Assembly: GCA_049568075.1 (NCBI GenBank)
Contig: CP144911.1
DNA length: 64,000 nucleotides
Reading direction: 5' to 3' (one strand)
From: Gottfriedia sp049568075
GTDB taxonomy: Bacteria; Bacillota; Bacilli; Bacillales; Bacillaceae_G
The notes beneath the pieces were generated by a model. It was given only the letters and a program-made list of their open reading frames with translations. It had not been told where the DNA came from and did no database searches. Position 1 is the first letter of the stretch, and the number at the start of each line of letters is the position of its first letter. Positions 35,372 through 44,068 of the stretch are shown here, one piece after another. The translations under genes and the position numbers were made by a program.

Positions 35372-36028
35372 ATGATTAAAGCTGTAATATTTGATTTTGA
35401 TGGTCTAATTGTCGATACTGAGTCTGTATGGTTCGAAGCATATAAGGAAGTACTACAACGGTATGAAGTGGAATTAACTCTTCAAAAGTTTTCAGAAGTT
35501 GTCGGAACAAGTGATGAAATTTTATTCGATTTTATTAATTCAAATTTAAAAGAGCCAATTGAAAAAGAGCTGATCGAACAAATGGCTAAAGGGTTAGTTG
35601 ATGAGAAGCTACTCGAGCCGGCACTAAGAGAAAACGTAGAGGACTATTTAATCTCAGCAAAAAATGCTGGATTACAAATAGCTTTGGCTTCTAGCTCCTC
35701 AAGAGAGTGGGTAGAAAGCTTCTTAAAAAAATTAAATATTTATGAATACTTTTCAGTAATTAAGACGAAAGATGATGTAAAGAAAGTTAAACCAGATCCG
35801 GAGCTATATTTAAAAGCAATTGAGGAAATTGGAGTTCAAGCATCAGAGGCTGTCGCATTTGAAGATTCGTTGAATGGACTTATTGCGGCAACGAAAGCAG
35901 GGTTACACTGTGTAATTCTTCCGAATCAAGTTACCTCACATTTAAAATTTGAGAACCATAGTTTAAGATTATCATCGATGGCAGAAAAATCTTTAGAAGA
36001 TGTAATTAAGCATATAACAAACAAATAA
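35372..36028 (+). CDS. HAD-superfamily phosphatase, beta-phosphoglucomutase-like
   Basis: A 218-residue HAD hydrolase of subclass IA. Motif I is DFDGLIVDTE with nucleophile Asp8 and Asp10, motif II is LASSSS, motif III is the Lys in KKVKPDPELYL, and motif IV is FEDSLNG. It resembles YhcW-type enzymes that act on sugar or nucleoside phosphates. AAAGGAGAAATGGA precedes the ATG. It shares a bidirectional terminator with the MFS gene. Confidence 0.9.
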   Translation: MIKAVIFDFDGLIVDTESVWFEAYKEVLQRYEVELTLQKFSEVVGTSDEILFDFINSNLKEPIEKELIEQMAKGLVDEKLLEPALRENVEDYLISAKNAGLQIALASSSSREWVESFLKKLNIYEYFSVIKTKDDVKKVKPDPELYLKAIEEIGVQASEAVAFEDSLNGLIAATKAGLHCVILPNQVTSHLKFENHSLRLSSMAEKSLEDVIKHITNK

Positions 36029-36038
36029 ATAGATAAAA

Positions 36039-36064
36039 AACCATTCCAAAAAATTGGAATGGTT
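36039..36064. terminator. bidirectional terminator between HAD and MFS genes
   Basis: AACCATTCCAA/TTGGAATGGTT is an 11-bp perfect stem with a 4-base loop. T-rich tails follow on both strands (TCTTTTG plus, TTTTTTATC minus). Confidence 0.9.
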
Positions 36065-36070
36065 CTTTTG

Positions 36071-37585
36071 TTAAAAAGAATTCACTTCTTTTACTTCACT
36101 TGCTTCATCTTTCTTTATTAGAATTTCCTTTTTCAGACCCCAACAAATTAGAAATGTTAAAATGGCAAGCACGAAAGATACCCAATATAAATCCTGGAAT
36201 GCATGACTAAAGACTGTTTTTACTTTTTCAAGTAGGTTTTGATCAAGATTAGAGGGAATCATACCATTTTGTACATTTTTTAATTGTAGCAATTGATCCA
36301 CAGTAAGACTACCAGCTAGTGATTTCATCCCTGATGTAATTTTAGAGGCTAATAGAGAACCAAATAAACTAAAGCCAATCGTCATACCAATGGATTGAAA
36401 TAACATAACGGCAGATTGTGCAATCCCTACATTTTCCTTTTCAACTGATTCTTGAACAATTAATGCATTGTTAAACAGAGCACCGAATCCAAGTCCAAGA
36501 ATAATGAAATAAATAACGAAAGTAATAATTGAAGTGTGAGCCGTAATACCTGTAAGTAAATAGAAACCGATCATTGGTATAATAAATGAAACACCGTAAA
36601 TATTTCGATAAGAGAATTTATTCATTACTCGACCAGCAACTACACTTGCACCCATCGCACCAACCATAATTGGTAAATTTAAATAGCCAGATTCAGTAGG
36701 TGTTAAACCGAGTACATTTTGCGAGAAGAATGGGAAGGATGAAAGTGACCCCATGATCGCAAGAACAAATACAAAAACAAGAGCCGAAATGACAACAAAG
36801 TTTCTATTTTTAAATAAGTGCAATGGGATAATTGGTTCTTTTGCTTTTGACTCTACCAATATAAATAATCCAAGTAAAATAGTTCCTAAAATAAGTAAAC
36901 CGATCATTTTAGGATCACTCCATGCATATCCTTCTGTTTGATGAAGTACAGGAGTAAGTAGATAACTGATTAACGTGGTAACTAGTAAAATCCCACCAAA
37001 CCAGTCGATATTAATTTTTTTGTCTACTTTCGATTCGTTTAATCCTAAAGCTAATAAAATTGCAGCTAAAACTCCTACTGGAATATTTACTAAGAAGATC
37101 CAGTGCCATGATATATGCTGTACAAAATATCCTCCAATGAGCGGTCCAAGTAGTTGAGGTATAAACATGACAGCTCCGAAAATACCTTGTAGCTTTGCAC
37201 GTTGTTCAACTGGGAAACTGTCTCCGAAAATGACCATCGCAAGTGGCATTAACCCACCGGCACCAATACCTTGAATTCCACGACCAATTAAAAGGACTTC
37301 CATAGAATGAGCCGTACCACTAATAATTGAGCCAGCCATAAATAAACCCATACTAAATAAATATATTTTTTTTCGACCATACAAATCCGCAAGTTTACCG
37401 AGTATTGCCATAAAGGAGGTCATCGAAAGCATGTAAACTCCACCAACCCAACCGTAAAGCGCTAACCCTCCTAAATCTCTAATAATTGTTGGCATAGCTG
37501 TTGAAACGACTGTCTCATCAAGCTCTGAGAAGATGACTCCAATCATTAGTCCTATTAAAATAAGAGTCTTGTTATTTTCTTTCAT
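36071..37585 (-). CDS. MFS drug-efflux transporter, DHA2 (EmrB/QacA) family
   Basis: A 504-residue transporter with about fourteen hydrophobic segments. The first helix carries the DHA2 motif FSELDETVVSTAMPTIIRDL (about 19-38). Motif A is GKLADLYGRKKIYLF and motif C is LGPLIGGYFVQHISWHWIF. It would export drugs or toxic compounds using the proton gradient. AAGGAGGAAAAAG precedes the ATG. No linked TetR or MarR regulator is adjacent, and substrate cannot be predicted. Confidence 0.92.
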   Translation of the reverse strand: MKENNKTLILIGLMIGVIFSELDETVVSTAMPTIIRDLGGLALYGWVGGVYMLSMTSFMAILGKLADLYGRKKIYLFSMGLFMAGSIISGTAHSMEVLLIGRGIQGIGAGGLMPLAMVIFGDSFPVEQRAKLQGIFGAVMFIPQLLGPLIGGYFVQHISWHWIFLVNIPVGVLAAILLALGLNESKVDKKINIDWFGGILLVTTLISYLLTPVLHQTEGYAWSDPKMIGLLILGTILLGLFILVESKAKEPIIPLHLFKNRNFVVISALVFVFVLAIMGSLSSFPFFSQNVLGLTPTESGYLNLPIMVGAMGASVVAGRVMNKFSYRNIYGVSFIIPMIGFYLLTGITAHTSIITFVIYFIILGLGFGALFNNALIVQESVEKENVGIAQSAVMLFQSIGMTIGFSLFGSLLASKITSGMKSLAGSLTVDQLLQLKNVQNGMIPSNLDQNLLEKVKTVFSHAFQDLYWVSFVLAILTFLICWGLKKEILIKKDEASEVKEVNSF

Positions 37586-38001
37586 CTTTTTCCTCCTTAT
37601 GACCTTTCAATATTATTCAATTGATTCATTGAATACTTAAAAAAGAAGAACTTGTAGTAGTTTAAAACTAATGGGAATGAAGCTTTTCTAGAAAAATCCA
37701 AGCATAGTGATTTTATCTATGATTTACGTGTCATCGTTTTAAATCTTTTTGATTCTTTATACCTAAATTAAAAGAGGAAATTCAAATTTCAAGTAAAAAT
37801 GTCAATTCTATCATTTTCTTCTACATTTATTTATTCTTTACTTCGTTTAAAAATCCTTTAGGTAGTAACTCTTATCTTTGTGGTTGTTTGAAATATATAA
37901 ATAATGGTGCAGGCTCCGATCTTTTTCAACATAATGGCAATTTAGTTGAATAAGGAATGTTATAATTGGTTTCAAAATAGATTAGAAGGGTGTTTGAAAT
38001 T
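37586..38001. other. gene-free interval between MFS and a hypothetical gene
   Basis: About 410 AT-rich bases. It contains the MFS promoter region and, at about 37932-37958, the phrase ATGGCAATTTAGTTGAATAA, a partial copy of the dispersed repeat described at 40519 and 43866. No ORF with a ribosome binding site is seen. Confidence 0.45.
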
Positions 38002-38556
38002 ATGAAGTTTGAATATAAATTACGAGGGGCTGGTTGGGCAAATTTTAATATACAAATTAATTCCCAAAGTTTTAGTTTTAGTCCTGGTTATCATACAGAT
38101 GCATTAGGTGGACTTTTAAATGCAATAAAAGAAATACATCCTTTATTTGATCCAGTTGGCGATTTTAAAGAAAATGGTTCATATTATATGTGGGATGCCG
38201 AGCCTGATATTTTAGAATGGAACTTAAAATATTTAGATAACGAAAATATACTTATTAATCTTATTTACTGTGAAGATGATGAAGATGAAACAGTAGTATT
38301 AAATGAAGAATGTCCTTATGATGTTTTCTTAAAAGAAGTTTTAAAAGAAGTTGAAATGATTCTCATGGAGTACGGAATTGTTGGATATAAAGAAATGTGG
38401 CAGGCACACGAATTTCCATTAAGTACATTTTTAGAGTTAAAATTTTACTTAGAAAATAAGCAACGCTTTCCATTAGCGACAAATAAAATAGGAAATAAAA
38501 AAGGAAAAAATAGTGATTTGAAATTTGAAATAGATTATATCAATAAATTAAACTAG
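38002..38556 (+). CDS. hypothetical acidic protein (184 aa)
   Basis: Not recognised. It opens MKFEYKLRGAGWANFNIQI and continues SFSFSPGYHTDALGGLLNAI, with an acidic middle (YCEDDEDETVVLNEECPYD) and a basic C-terminus. No signal peptide or transmembrane helix. GAAGGGTG lies upstream; the ATG at 38002 is chosen over GTG 37990, which overlaps that site. Cytoplasmic by composition. Confidence 0.75.
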   Translation: MKFEYKLRGAGWANFNIQINSQSFSFSPGYHTDALGGLLNAIKEIHPLFDPVGDFKENGSYYMWDAEPDILEWNLKYLDNENILINLIYCEDDEDETVVLNEECPYDVFLKEVLKEVEMILMEYGIVGYKEMWQAHEFPLSTFLELKFYLENKQRFPLATNKIGNKKGKNSDLKFEIDYINKLN

Positions 38557-38612
38557 TTCATTTAACGCATGCTTAGGTGAAAATCATATACTGCTAAATT
38601 GCAGTTTTTTTA
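38555..38612 (+). terminator. repeat-associated terminator after the 184-aa gene
   Basis: It begins with a degenerate GTTCATTTAACGCATGCTTAG palindromic segment, then ACTGC-TAAATT-GCAGT followed by seven T (38590-38610). The same two-part layout (palindrome plus small terminator) recurs at 40519 and 43866. Confidence 0.7.
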
Positions 38613-38711
38613 TTTTCAGTAAATGGAAGGATCGTTTAATAAATAAAGGATTTTATAATCTTAAATGGAATTATTAAAATTAATTAATTACGTCTCGCTG
38701 GAAAAAATTGA

Positions 38712-38840
38712 AATATCTCTAACACACTTTTGTTACAGCAGTGGGCAAGTTGTTTGGATGAACAAGACTGGTTTCCACCACTTGAAAAAGTGTTTAAGGA
38801 TGTCGCTTTTGAACATGCAATTTTAATGTACTTATGTTGA
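38712..38840 (+). pseudogene. possible DinB-family fragment
   Basis: An open frame of 42 codons without a start, reading SNTLLLQQWASCLDEQDWF then PPLEKVFKDVAFEHA before a stop. The WxxCLDEQDWFPPL pattern resembles the N-terminus of DinB-like proteins. The rest of such a domain is missing, so this would be a remnant. The resemblance is from memory and weak. Confidence 0.35.
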
Positions 38841-38855
38841 AAAGGAGTATGCAAA

Positions 38856-39032
38856 ATGGATAATTTTAGTTTACTCATTACGTTACTACAATTGATCATT
38901 CTAATTGTAGTAGTATATATCGTGATGATTATTATTAAAAAAGTAAGATTAATTGCAGCAAATAATTTGTTTATTTCAAATAAAAAAATAGAAGTATTAG
39001 AGCAAAGAATAAGTAATTTAGAGAAGAAATAA
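38856..39032 (+). CDS. small membrane protein with C-terminal coiled coil (58 aa)
   Basis: AAAAGGAG lies eight bases before the ATG. The 58 residues form one long hydrophobic helix (about 5-28, LLITLLQLIILIVVVYIV..) followed by a basic segment and a short heptad region (KIEVLEQRISNLEKK). No family name is known to me. Strong translation signal and sensible membrane layout support it. Confidence 0.65.
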   Translation: MDNFSLLITLLQLIILIVVVYIVMIIIKKVRLIAANNLFISNKKIEVLEQRISNLEKK

Positions 39033-39203
39033 GGATACTCTCTTAATCAATATAGCAAGAGTTAGTTATACAATAATCAACTTTAAATCAGCTATATTAC
39101 TCGGTTATTTTATTTTTTTTTTATGGAAATTTGATAATTCATAACTAAATTGTTAAAATTAGGCTATTACATTGTGTGTAAGCCACACTGGGAGGTTACA
39201 AAA

Positions 39204-39404
39204 ATGGAACATGGTAAAGTAAAATGGTTTAATGCAGAAAAAGGATTTGGATTTATTGAGCGTGAAAATGGTGATGATGTATTCGTACATTTCTCAGCAA
39301 TTCAAACTGATGGATTTAAATCATTAGATGAAGGTCAAGCCGTTACGTTCGAAGTAGAACAAGGTCAACGCGGACCACAAGCAACTAATGTTAAAAAGGC
39401 TTAA
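39204..39404 (+). CDS. csp: cold-shock protein (CspA/CspB family)
   Basis: A 66-residue single OB-fold RNA chaperone. RNP1 is KGFGFIE and RNP2 is VFVHFSAI, in the canonical frame GKVKWFNAEKGFGF. Ribosome binding site GGGAGGTTACAAAA. The leader upstream is long and AT-rich, as usual for csp genes. An efficient terminator follows. Clearly a Csp; which paralogue cannot be said. Confidence 0.96.
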   Translation: MEHGKVKWFNAEKGFGFIERENGDDVFVHFSAIQTDGFKSLDEGQAVTFEVEQGQRGPQATNVKKA

Positions 39405-39411
39405 TTGAAAA

Positions 39412-39450
39412 AAAGAGTCGGAATCTATAAAGTAGAATCCGACTCTTTTT
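39412..39450 (+). terminator. terminator of csp
   Basis: AAAGAGTCGGA and TCCGACTCTTT form an 11-bp stem with extra A-T pairing, then T5. Confidence 0.9.
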
Positions 39451-39570
39451 ATGTCTTTTAAATTTAAAAACCCTTATTCCAAAAAGAATAAGGAGAATAT
39501 CTTAGTAAAGAAATGGTTTAAAGTATTATAGACCATATAAAATGAAGTTACTAATAATTATCGAATATAA

Positions 39571-39738
39571 TTAGCCATTTGAATTATTATTAGTTGTTTT
39601 GGAATTGGCCTTATTTTTAGTTCCTTTGCTAACATAGGGCTTCGCGTTCTTTGCTTTTTTTGCACTAGCTTGCCACCTATTCCAACCCTTCTTATCTGTA
39701 CCTCTACCTGTACCGCCTTTAGCTTTAGCTTTACTCAT
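39571..39738 (-). CDS. DUF3934-like small basic protein (55 aa)
   Basis: On the minus strand GAGGTGTTTAT precedes an ATG and a 55-residue ORF. It is very basic and low in complexity: MSKAKAKGGTGRGTDKKGWN then RWQASAKKAKNAKPYVSKGT, ending in an Asn-rich tail. This matches my memory of the DUF3934 family of Bacillus. Function unknown; composition suggests nucleic-acid or spore association. Confidence 0.7.
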   Translation of the reverse strand: MSKAKAKGGTGRGTDKKGWNRWQASAKKAKNAKPYVSKGTKNKANSKTTNNNSNG

Positions 39739-39867
39739 ATAAACACCTCATACCTATTATACACTAATTACTTTACAGTTTTTTAGTAATTTCCAATTAA
39801 CTTATTAAAAAAGAATTGAGCAATAAATATATTCAAAAAAAGAGCACATTTATATATAATTTTATTG

Positions 39868-40002
39868 TTATTGAACTAAAGCATACGTCTGTTCCATAAA
39901 ATGATCTGCATTAGCGATCCATGATAGAGGTGAATAAGGTCTCTTTAAATCTTATAATTTTTAGTTTGATAGTTTTTAAGTAGCATGCTTTAGTGGAATA
40001 AG
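39868..40002. repeat. dispersed palindromic repeat elements between DUF3934 and the 40179 gene
   Basis: At 39868-39899 TTATTGAACTAAAGCAT meets ACGTCTGTTCCATAA, a degenerate form of the palindrome better preserved at 42881-42912. A half copy GCATGCTTTAGTGGAATAAG is at 39983-40002. Further on (about 40070) AACTGCTTAATTGCAATTTTTT is a terminator-like module of the same family. The remainder of 39739-40178 is AT-rich and empty. Confidence 0.55.
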
Positions 40003-40178
40003 AAATTCAAAAAAATAAATATAAATATAAATATTTCAAAATATGGTAAAGTAGTTTATGAACACTAACTGCTTAATTGCAATTTTTTATAAAAGTATTT
40101 CCGAGTAAAGTACTTTAAAATTAATATAAATAGAAAGATATATGATATTATTCATTTAAAATAGTAAATAAGGAATTG

Positions 40179-40427
40179 ATGATCGTGTATTATAAATTGG
40201 TTTTAAGAATTATTAAATATTCAATATTTTGGGCTATCCTTTTTTTAATAACTGCAATGTATTTACCAGATTCGTTAAATATAAGTGAACAAGTTTCTAG
40301 ATGGATATTAGAATTAGTATCCATAATAGTATTTATTCTTAATTATGAAAAGTGGAAGCAATTGTTAATTTCGCTACCTATTGGAATGGTATTAGTAATA
40401 CTATTGATAATATTATTCGATTCGTAA
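40179..40427 (+). CDS. small membrane protein (82 aa)
   Basis: Three hydrophobic stretches (about residues 10-29, 43-54 and 60-80) and little else: YSIFWAILFLITAMYLPDSL, then ELVSIIVFILNYEKW, then LLISLPIGMVLVILLIILF. AAGGAATTG precedes the ATG; GTG two codons later has better spacing. No family recognised. Confidence 0.6.
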   Translation: MIVYYKLVLRIIKYSIFWAILFLITAMYLPDSLNISEQVSRWILELVSIIVFILNYEKWKQLLISLPIGMVLVILLIILFDS

Positions 40428-40518
40428 GTTGCCTCAATCTTAATTGTTATTGATACTAATACAGCATTAATCGAATTTATTTACAAAGTTATACCAAGTA
40501 TGCAACTAATGCTAGCAA

Positions 40519-40589
40519 TAGTTGAAGAACACGAGCTGCTTATATGCGGCTTTTTTTATTAAATAAAATGGAAGTTTAGTTGAATAAGG
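40519..40589 (+). repeat. dispersed repeat with terminator module, copy F
   Basis: It shares about 68 bp almost exactly with 43866-43931: TAGTTGAAGAACACGAGCTG, then CTTATATGCGGCTTTTTTTATT, then AAAATGG.AGTTTAGTT. AGCTGC-TTATAT-GCGGCT followed by T7 is an intrinsic terminator for the preceding small gene. Confidence 0.8.
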
Positions 40590-40651
40590 AGTATTAAGTA
40601 AGTGGATATTTTTGGTAAAATATTTATTAATAATTACCAAAGGAGATACTT

Positions 40652-41098
40652 ATGATTTTAAACTCAGAATGTTTAGGTTGCAGACTATCTAACCAACTTG
40701 AATCAGTAAATATTGTATTTGAAAATGAGTATGTTTGTTGCATTTTGGATATCGAACCTTTTAATGAGGGACATACTTTAATTCTTCCGAAAAAGCATTA
40801 TTTAGATACCGAAGAGTTAGATGTTGAAACAGCAAATGCTATTATGATAGCATCTATGACCATTTCAAAGGCACTAAAAAAATTATTTCAACCTGATGGT
40901 ATTACTATTTGCCAAAACGGTGGAAAATTCAACGACTTGACGCATTATCATATGCACGTCATACCGAGGTTTGAAGGAGAACCATTTTACTATGAGGAAC
41001 AAAAGGATAATATCGAAGAAAAAGCTAATTTTATAGAAACGAAAAATAGGTTAAAAGATATGATCGAAGAGATTATCGATAGGCAAAGTGAATTTTAG
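40652..41098 (+). CDS. HIT-family nucleotide hydrolase/transferase
   Basis: A 148-residue histidine-triad protein. The catalytic motif is HYHMHVIPRFEGE (His-x-His-x-His), with the preceding Q-N-G-G region (ICQNGGKFND) and N-terminal CLGCRLS. It would hydrolyse nucleoside phosphoramidates or dinucleoside polyphosphates. CCAAAGGAGATACTT precedes the ATG. The C-terminal 20 residues form a charged helix. Confidence 0.92.
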   Translation: MILNSECLGCRLSNQLESVNIVFENEYVCCILDIEPFNEGHTLILPKKHYLDTEELDVETANAIMIASMTISKALKKLFQPDGITICQNGGKFNDLTHYHMHVIPRFEGEPFYYEEQKDNIEEKANFIETKNRLKDMIEEIIDRQSEF

Positions 41099-41174
41099 AA
41101 CTTATGTAACTATCGTATGCTTAGTTCAAAAAAAAAAATGTTAAATAATGATGTATTCGAGTAGGAGACGAACC

Positions 41175-41768
41175 ATGAAAGATAACGAAATATATGTTTA
41201 TCACATTGTTACTAGGAAAAAAATGAACCTTGGGCAGATAATTGACTTCGACAGTGATCAAAAAAACACCTTATATAGCTTCTTTTTTGAAATGGAGCAA
41301 TTGAATTCTAAAGGTGAAGATTTTATTCGGATTTTTTACAAACATTATACAGAAGCAGGTTTGAAACTGGATGCAGAAAATACTGAAGTCGTTAAGAAAT
41401 ATGTAGGTCAAACAACAAGAGCAATTAGAGAAGTAATTTTGGAAATGGTTAGACTACAAGAATATCCAGAATATCCGTCTAGATTGTCTTGTTTATATGC
41501 TGCTAAAAGTTATGAGGATGCTTTGAAATGGAAGGAAATATTCGATTCGTTCAATAGGAATATTTTGCAAATCGTTAAACTAAGAGTTAAGGGGAGTTCA
41601 TTTGAAGGGGATGGAAATCTTTTACCAAAGGAGGATGGAGTTCCATTTGCTCGGAAAATTGAACAAGCTAGAAAGTATTGGCTAGGTAATGTTACAAATG
41701 ATCTTCCTGAACTTTTAATTAATGGGAAAATTGAAGTAGTAGAAATTATTGATGACTTCGCGGTTTAA
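41175..41768 (+). CDS. DUF2441-family protein
   Basis: A 197-residue soluble protein starting KDNEIYVYHIVTRKKMNLGQ, with the later SRLSCLYAAKSYEDALKWKE. The HIVTRKKM..GQ opening followed by an LYAAKS segment is what I remember for DUF2441 proteins of Bacillus, which may have an ADP-ribosyltransferase-like fold. AGGAGACGAACC precedes the ATG; an in-frame ATG at 41148 lacks a ribosome binding site. Function unknown. Confidence 0.7.
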   Translation: MKDNEIYVYHIVTRKKMNLGQIIDFDSDQKNTLYSFFFEMEQLNSKGEDFIRIFYKHYTEAGLKLDAENTEVVKKYVGQTTRAIREVILEMVRLQEYPEYPSRLSCLYAAKSYEDALKWKEIFDSFNRNILQIVKLRVKGSSFEGDGNLLPKEDGVPFARKIEQARKYWLGNVTNDLPELLINGKIEVVEIIDDFAV

Positions 41769-41793
41769 TTTCACCATTTTTTAAATTTATTTC

Positions 41794-41860
41794 TTATTCA
41801 ACTAACGCATTGCTTTTGTTGAACAACACGATCGACGTAAAGTCGATTTAGTAAATAAGG
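41794..41860. repeat. dispersed palindromic repeat, copy G
   Basis: TTATTCAACTAACGCATTGC and TTTTGTTGAACAA form the palindromic half, followed by a small hairpin ATCGAC-GTAA-AGTCGAT and AGTAAATAAGGTC. Same family as 42881-42912. Confidence 0.65.
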
Positions 41861-41869
41861 TCATTTGTA

Positions 41870-41924
41870 GAAAAAGAAGGATAGAAAAGCAGATACTACT
41901 TCTGCTTTTCTATCCTTCTTTTTC
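41870..41924. terminator. 24-bp perfect hairpin
   Basis: Bases 41870-41893 and 41901-41924 are exact reverse complements (GAAAAAGAAGGATAG.. and ..CTATCCTTCTTTTTC) around a 7-base loop. The 3' arm ends in T5, so it can end transcription on the plus strand and, by symmetry, on the minus strand. It is unusually long and perfect for an ordinary terminator. Confidence 0.75.
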
Positions 41925-42103
41925 ATCTGTAAAATGTGTGACTTAAATAAAAATCCTTATATATAATATTTTTATTCATTTGCTAGACTGTGCTAAAGTT
42001 CTTTTACAAAAGTTTTATTAATCCACTTCATAAAAAAAATGTAGCTTAGTTATTACAATTTTTACCATTTATATCATTTATGTAACAAAAAATTAACATT
42101 AAT

Positions 42104-42122
42104 GATATTGAATATCATTATC
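42104..42122. promoter_or_regulatory. Fur-box-like operator upstream of doxX
   Basis: GATATTGAATATCATTATC matches the classical 19-bp Fur consensus GATAATGATAATCATTATC at 16 positions. It lies 62 bases before the doxX-like start, where the promoter should be. Confidence 0.6.
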
Positions 42123-42183
42123 AATTGATTTATTATATTCCTTGGTAATAGAAATTATTATGTTAATTCCTAGGGGGAGAGTT

Positions 42184-42693
42184 ATGTTTATCGATATTTT
42201 AAGGCAAAACAAAAATGTCTCTATACTATTGGCTGTGTTACGTGTATATCTTGGATACACGTGGGTTATGGCTGGTTGGGGGAAAGTAGTAAACGGTAAA
42301 TTTGATGCATCTGGTTTTTTACAGGGTGCACTAGCAAATGCCACTGGAGAGCACCCTGCTGTCCAAGGATGGTGGGTTGCATTGTTGAAAAACTTGATTA
42401 TTCCTAATATAGAAGTATTCAATGTTTTAGTTTCTTTTGGAGAATTACTGGTCGGGATTGGTTTATTGATTGGATGTTTCACAAAAACAGCTGTTTTTTT
42501 CGGTTTGATGATGAATTTTTCTTATATGTTTAGCGGCACGACAAGTACAAATCCGCAAATGGTTTTAATATCCATGTTCATCTTAGTATCTGCAATGAAT
42601 GCAGGGCGATATGGGGTAGATGGTATGGTTATGCCAACCATTAAAAATAAACTATTAGCACAGAAAACAAAAAAAGTAATAGATGTTGCTTAA
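42184..42693 (+). CDS. DoxX-family membrane protein
   Basis: A 169-residue protein with four hydrophobic segments. The first carries VLRVYLGYTWVMAGWGKVVN, typical of DoxX (thiosulfate:quinone oxidoreductase small-subunit-like) proteins. The long loop GKFDASGFLQGALANATGEH is also characteristic. Members are linked to redox or thiol stress. TAGGGGGAGAGTT precedes the ATG. A Fur-like box upstream suggests iron or metal control. Alternative ATGs at 42142 and 42160 lack ribosome binding sites. Confidence 0.85.
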   Translation: MFIDILRQNKNVSILLAVLRVYLGYTWVMAGWGKVVNGKFDASGFLQGALANATGEHPAVQGWWVALLKNLIIPNIEVFNVLVSFGELLVGIGLLIGCFTKTAVFFGLMMNFSYMFSGTTSTNPQMVLISMFILVSAMNAGRYGVDGMVMPTIKNKLLAQKTKKVIDVA

Positions 42694-42712
42694 GCTTTAA
42701 TACATATTCTAT

Positions 42713-42747
42713 AAAGATCGCTCACTGATTTGTGAGTGGTCTTTTTT
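42713..42747 (+). terminator. terminator of the DoxX gene
   Basis: AAAGATCGCTCAC pairs with GTGAGTGGTCTTT (two G-T pairs), followed by T6. Confidence 0.85.
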
Positions 42748-42880
42748 GATATTCCGAGAAAACTATCAACAGCATTCCTATTTGGATTTTACTTTTAGAA
42801 TAAATTAAGTATCAGTGCAAAGGTGTAGATCTTGAAAATACAATAAAAGTTCAAAATGGTTCTAATAGAAATTTACTCGC

Positions 42881-42912
42881 TTATTGAACTAAAGCATGCG
42901 TTAGTTGCATAA
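42881..42912. repeat. dispersed palindromic repeat, copy H (best palindrome)
   Basis: TTATTGAACTAAAGCATGCG followed by TTAGTTGCATAA: a 32-bp palindrome centred on GCATGC with three mismatched pairs. Related elements are at 38555, 39868, 39983, 40519, 41794 and 43855-43931. Confidence 0.7.
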
Positions 42913-42956
42913 GATTAGGTAGAAATTTTTTCGAAATCTGTGTTCATTTTTTATTT

Positions 42957-43625
42957 TTAATAAGTATGTAAGTGTAATTTCTTCGAATCCCACTCTGCAT
43001 AACAAACTTGTATTAACGATAGGTTTGCCTCGGAAAGCAAATTATGTACCCAATTTTCATCTTTATTTAAATCTAAAAGAGCTCGTATTCGAATCTGGCC
43101 ATCACTTATTATGATTAAAGGAAGGAACTCTTCTTCTAATTTAATTTTTAAATCTTGCTTCGTAGGATTTAAAAAATTTGATTTTTTAAGTACGCTGACG
43201 GTACCATCATTTTCTAATATTGCATAGGCTGCTTCATTTACCGAAAAAGTTTTCTTAGCCCTAAGTAATTGGAGAAGTTGATCAATATCTAAGCGATTTC
43301 TTTTTAGCTCCTCCCATTGTATATGTCCTTTTTTTATGAGGATAGAAGCATCTCCTTCAAAAACTTTTCTAGCAAGTATCGATTTTTGTGTAATCAATAA
43401 TGTTACAAAGTTTAAAGCACCCCAAGTAAAGATGGCAAAAAGTATTTTAGGCACAGTTGCTTCTCTATTAAAAATTCCACCAATTAATATATTCCCTAGG
43501 ACAAGTGAACAAACCAAATAAAATGGGGTAATCATAGTAATTTGCATTTTACCTAATACTTTAATGACAATATAAATAGCAATATACCCAAATATTAATT
43601 CAAGAAAAATTTCTTTGTAAATCAT
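42957..43625 (-). CDS. DUF421 (YetF-like) membrane protein
   Basis: A 222-residue protein with three N-terminal transmembrane helices (about 8-28, 34-55 and 60-80) and a cytoplasmic DUF421 domain. The characteristic phrases are DASILIKKGHIQWEELKRNR, RAKKTFSVNEAAYAILENDG and GTVSVLKK. YetF/YdfR/YkjA-type proteins of Bacillus share this layout; their role is uncertain, with some links to spores. GGAGTCATATTAT precedes the ATG. Confidence 0.88.
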   Translation of the reverse strand: MIYKEIFLELIFGYIAIYIVIKVLGKMQITMITPFYLVCSLVLGNILIGGIFNREATVPKILFAIFTWGALNFVTLLITQKSILARKVFEGDASILIKKGHIQWEELKRNRLDIDQLLQLLRAKKTFSVNEAAYAILENDGTVSVLKKSNFLNPTKQDLKIKLEEEFLPLIIISDGQIRIRALLDLNKDENWVHNLLSEANLSLIQVCYAEWDSKKLHLHTY

Positions 43626-43865
43626 ATAATATGACTCCTCATTTTTTATTACTTATTAAATTTTCTTACAATCGTATTTATTTTATTCAATTATTTAGTA
43701 ATCTCAATGTTTCTTAGTTTTTTTATTTGCATTATTTTTTACAACCATTTCAATTTTAATGTTTGTTGAAAATTAAAATACCTTATCCAACTACCATGGG
43801 AGTACGATATAAACTTCCATTCACTGTTGTGAATCTGAGGATTCATGGATGGCTTACGCATGCTT

Positions 43866-43931
43866 TAGTTGAAGAACACGAGCTGCTTATATGCGGCTTT
43901 TTTTATTTAACAAAATGGCAGTTTAGTTCAA
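43866..43931 (+). repeat. dispersed repeat with terminator module, copy I
   Basis: Almost identical to 40519-40589 (three or four differences plus one indel in about 68 bp), preceded by TTACGCATGCTT, the palindromic half. It lies in the 443-base gap upstream of the second LysE-family gene. The gap holds no credible gene; the frame open across 43763-43987 runs through this repeat and has no ribosome binding site. Confidence 0.8.
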
Positions 43932-44068
43932 TAGTAAATCAGGGGTTTAAGGGATTAGCACCTAAAATATATGGTTTTAATTTATAGAATAAACCTGCAA
44001 TAATATACTATAAGCTATTAAATTTAAAATGTAAGATGAAATGAGAATAACTTGAAAGGAGTTACCTC

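Noticed and set aside
31012..36028. P450, GNAT and HAD genes as a biosynthetic cluster
   Set aside because: They lie on different strands, are separated by terminators and share no pathway signal.
38684..38899. 71-codon minus-strand ORF
   Set aside because: No ribosome binding site; overlaps a better plus-strand small gene at 38856 and a remnant frame.
43763..43987. 74-codon plus-strand ORF
   Set aside because: It runs through a dispersed repeat with a terminator hairpin and has no ribosome binding site.
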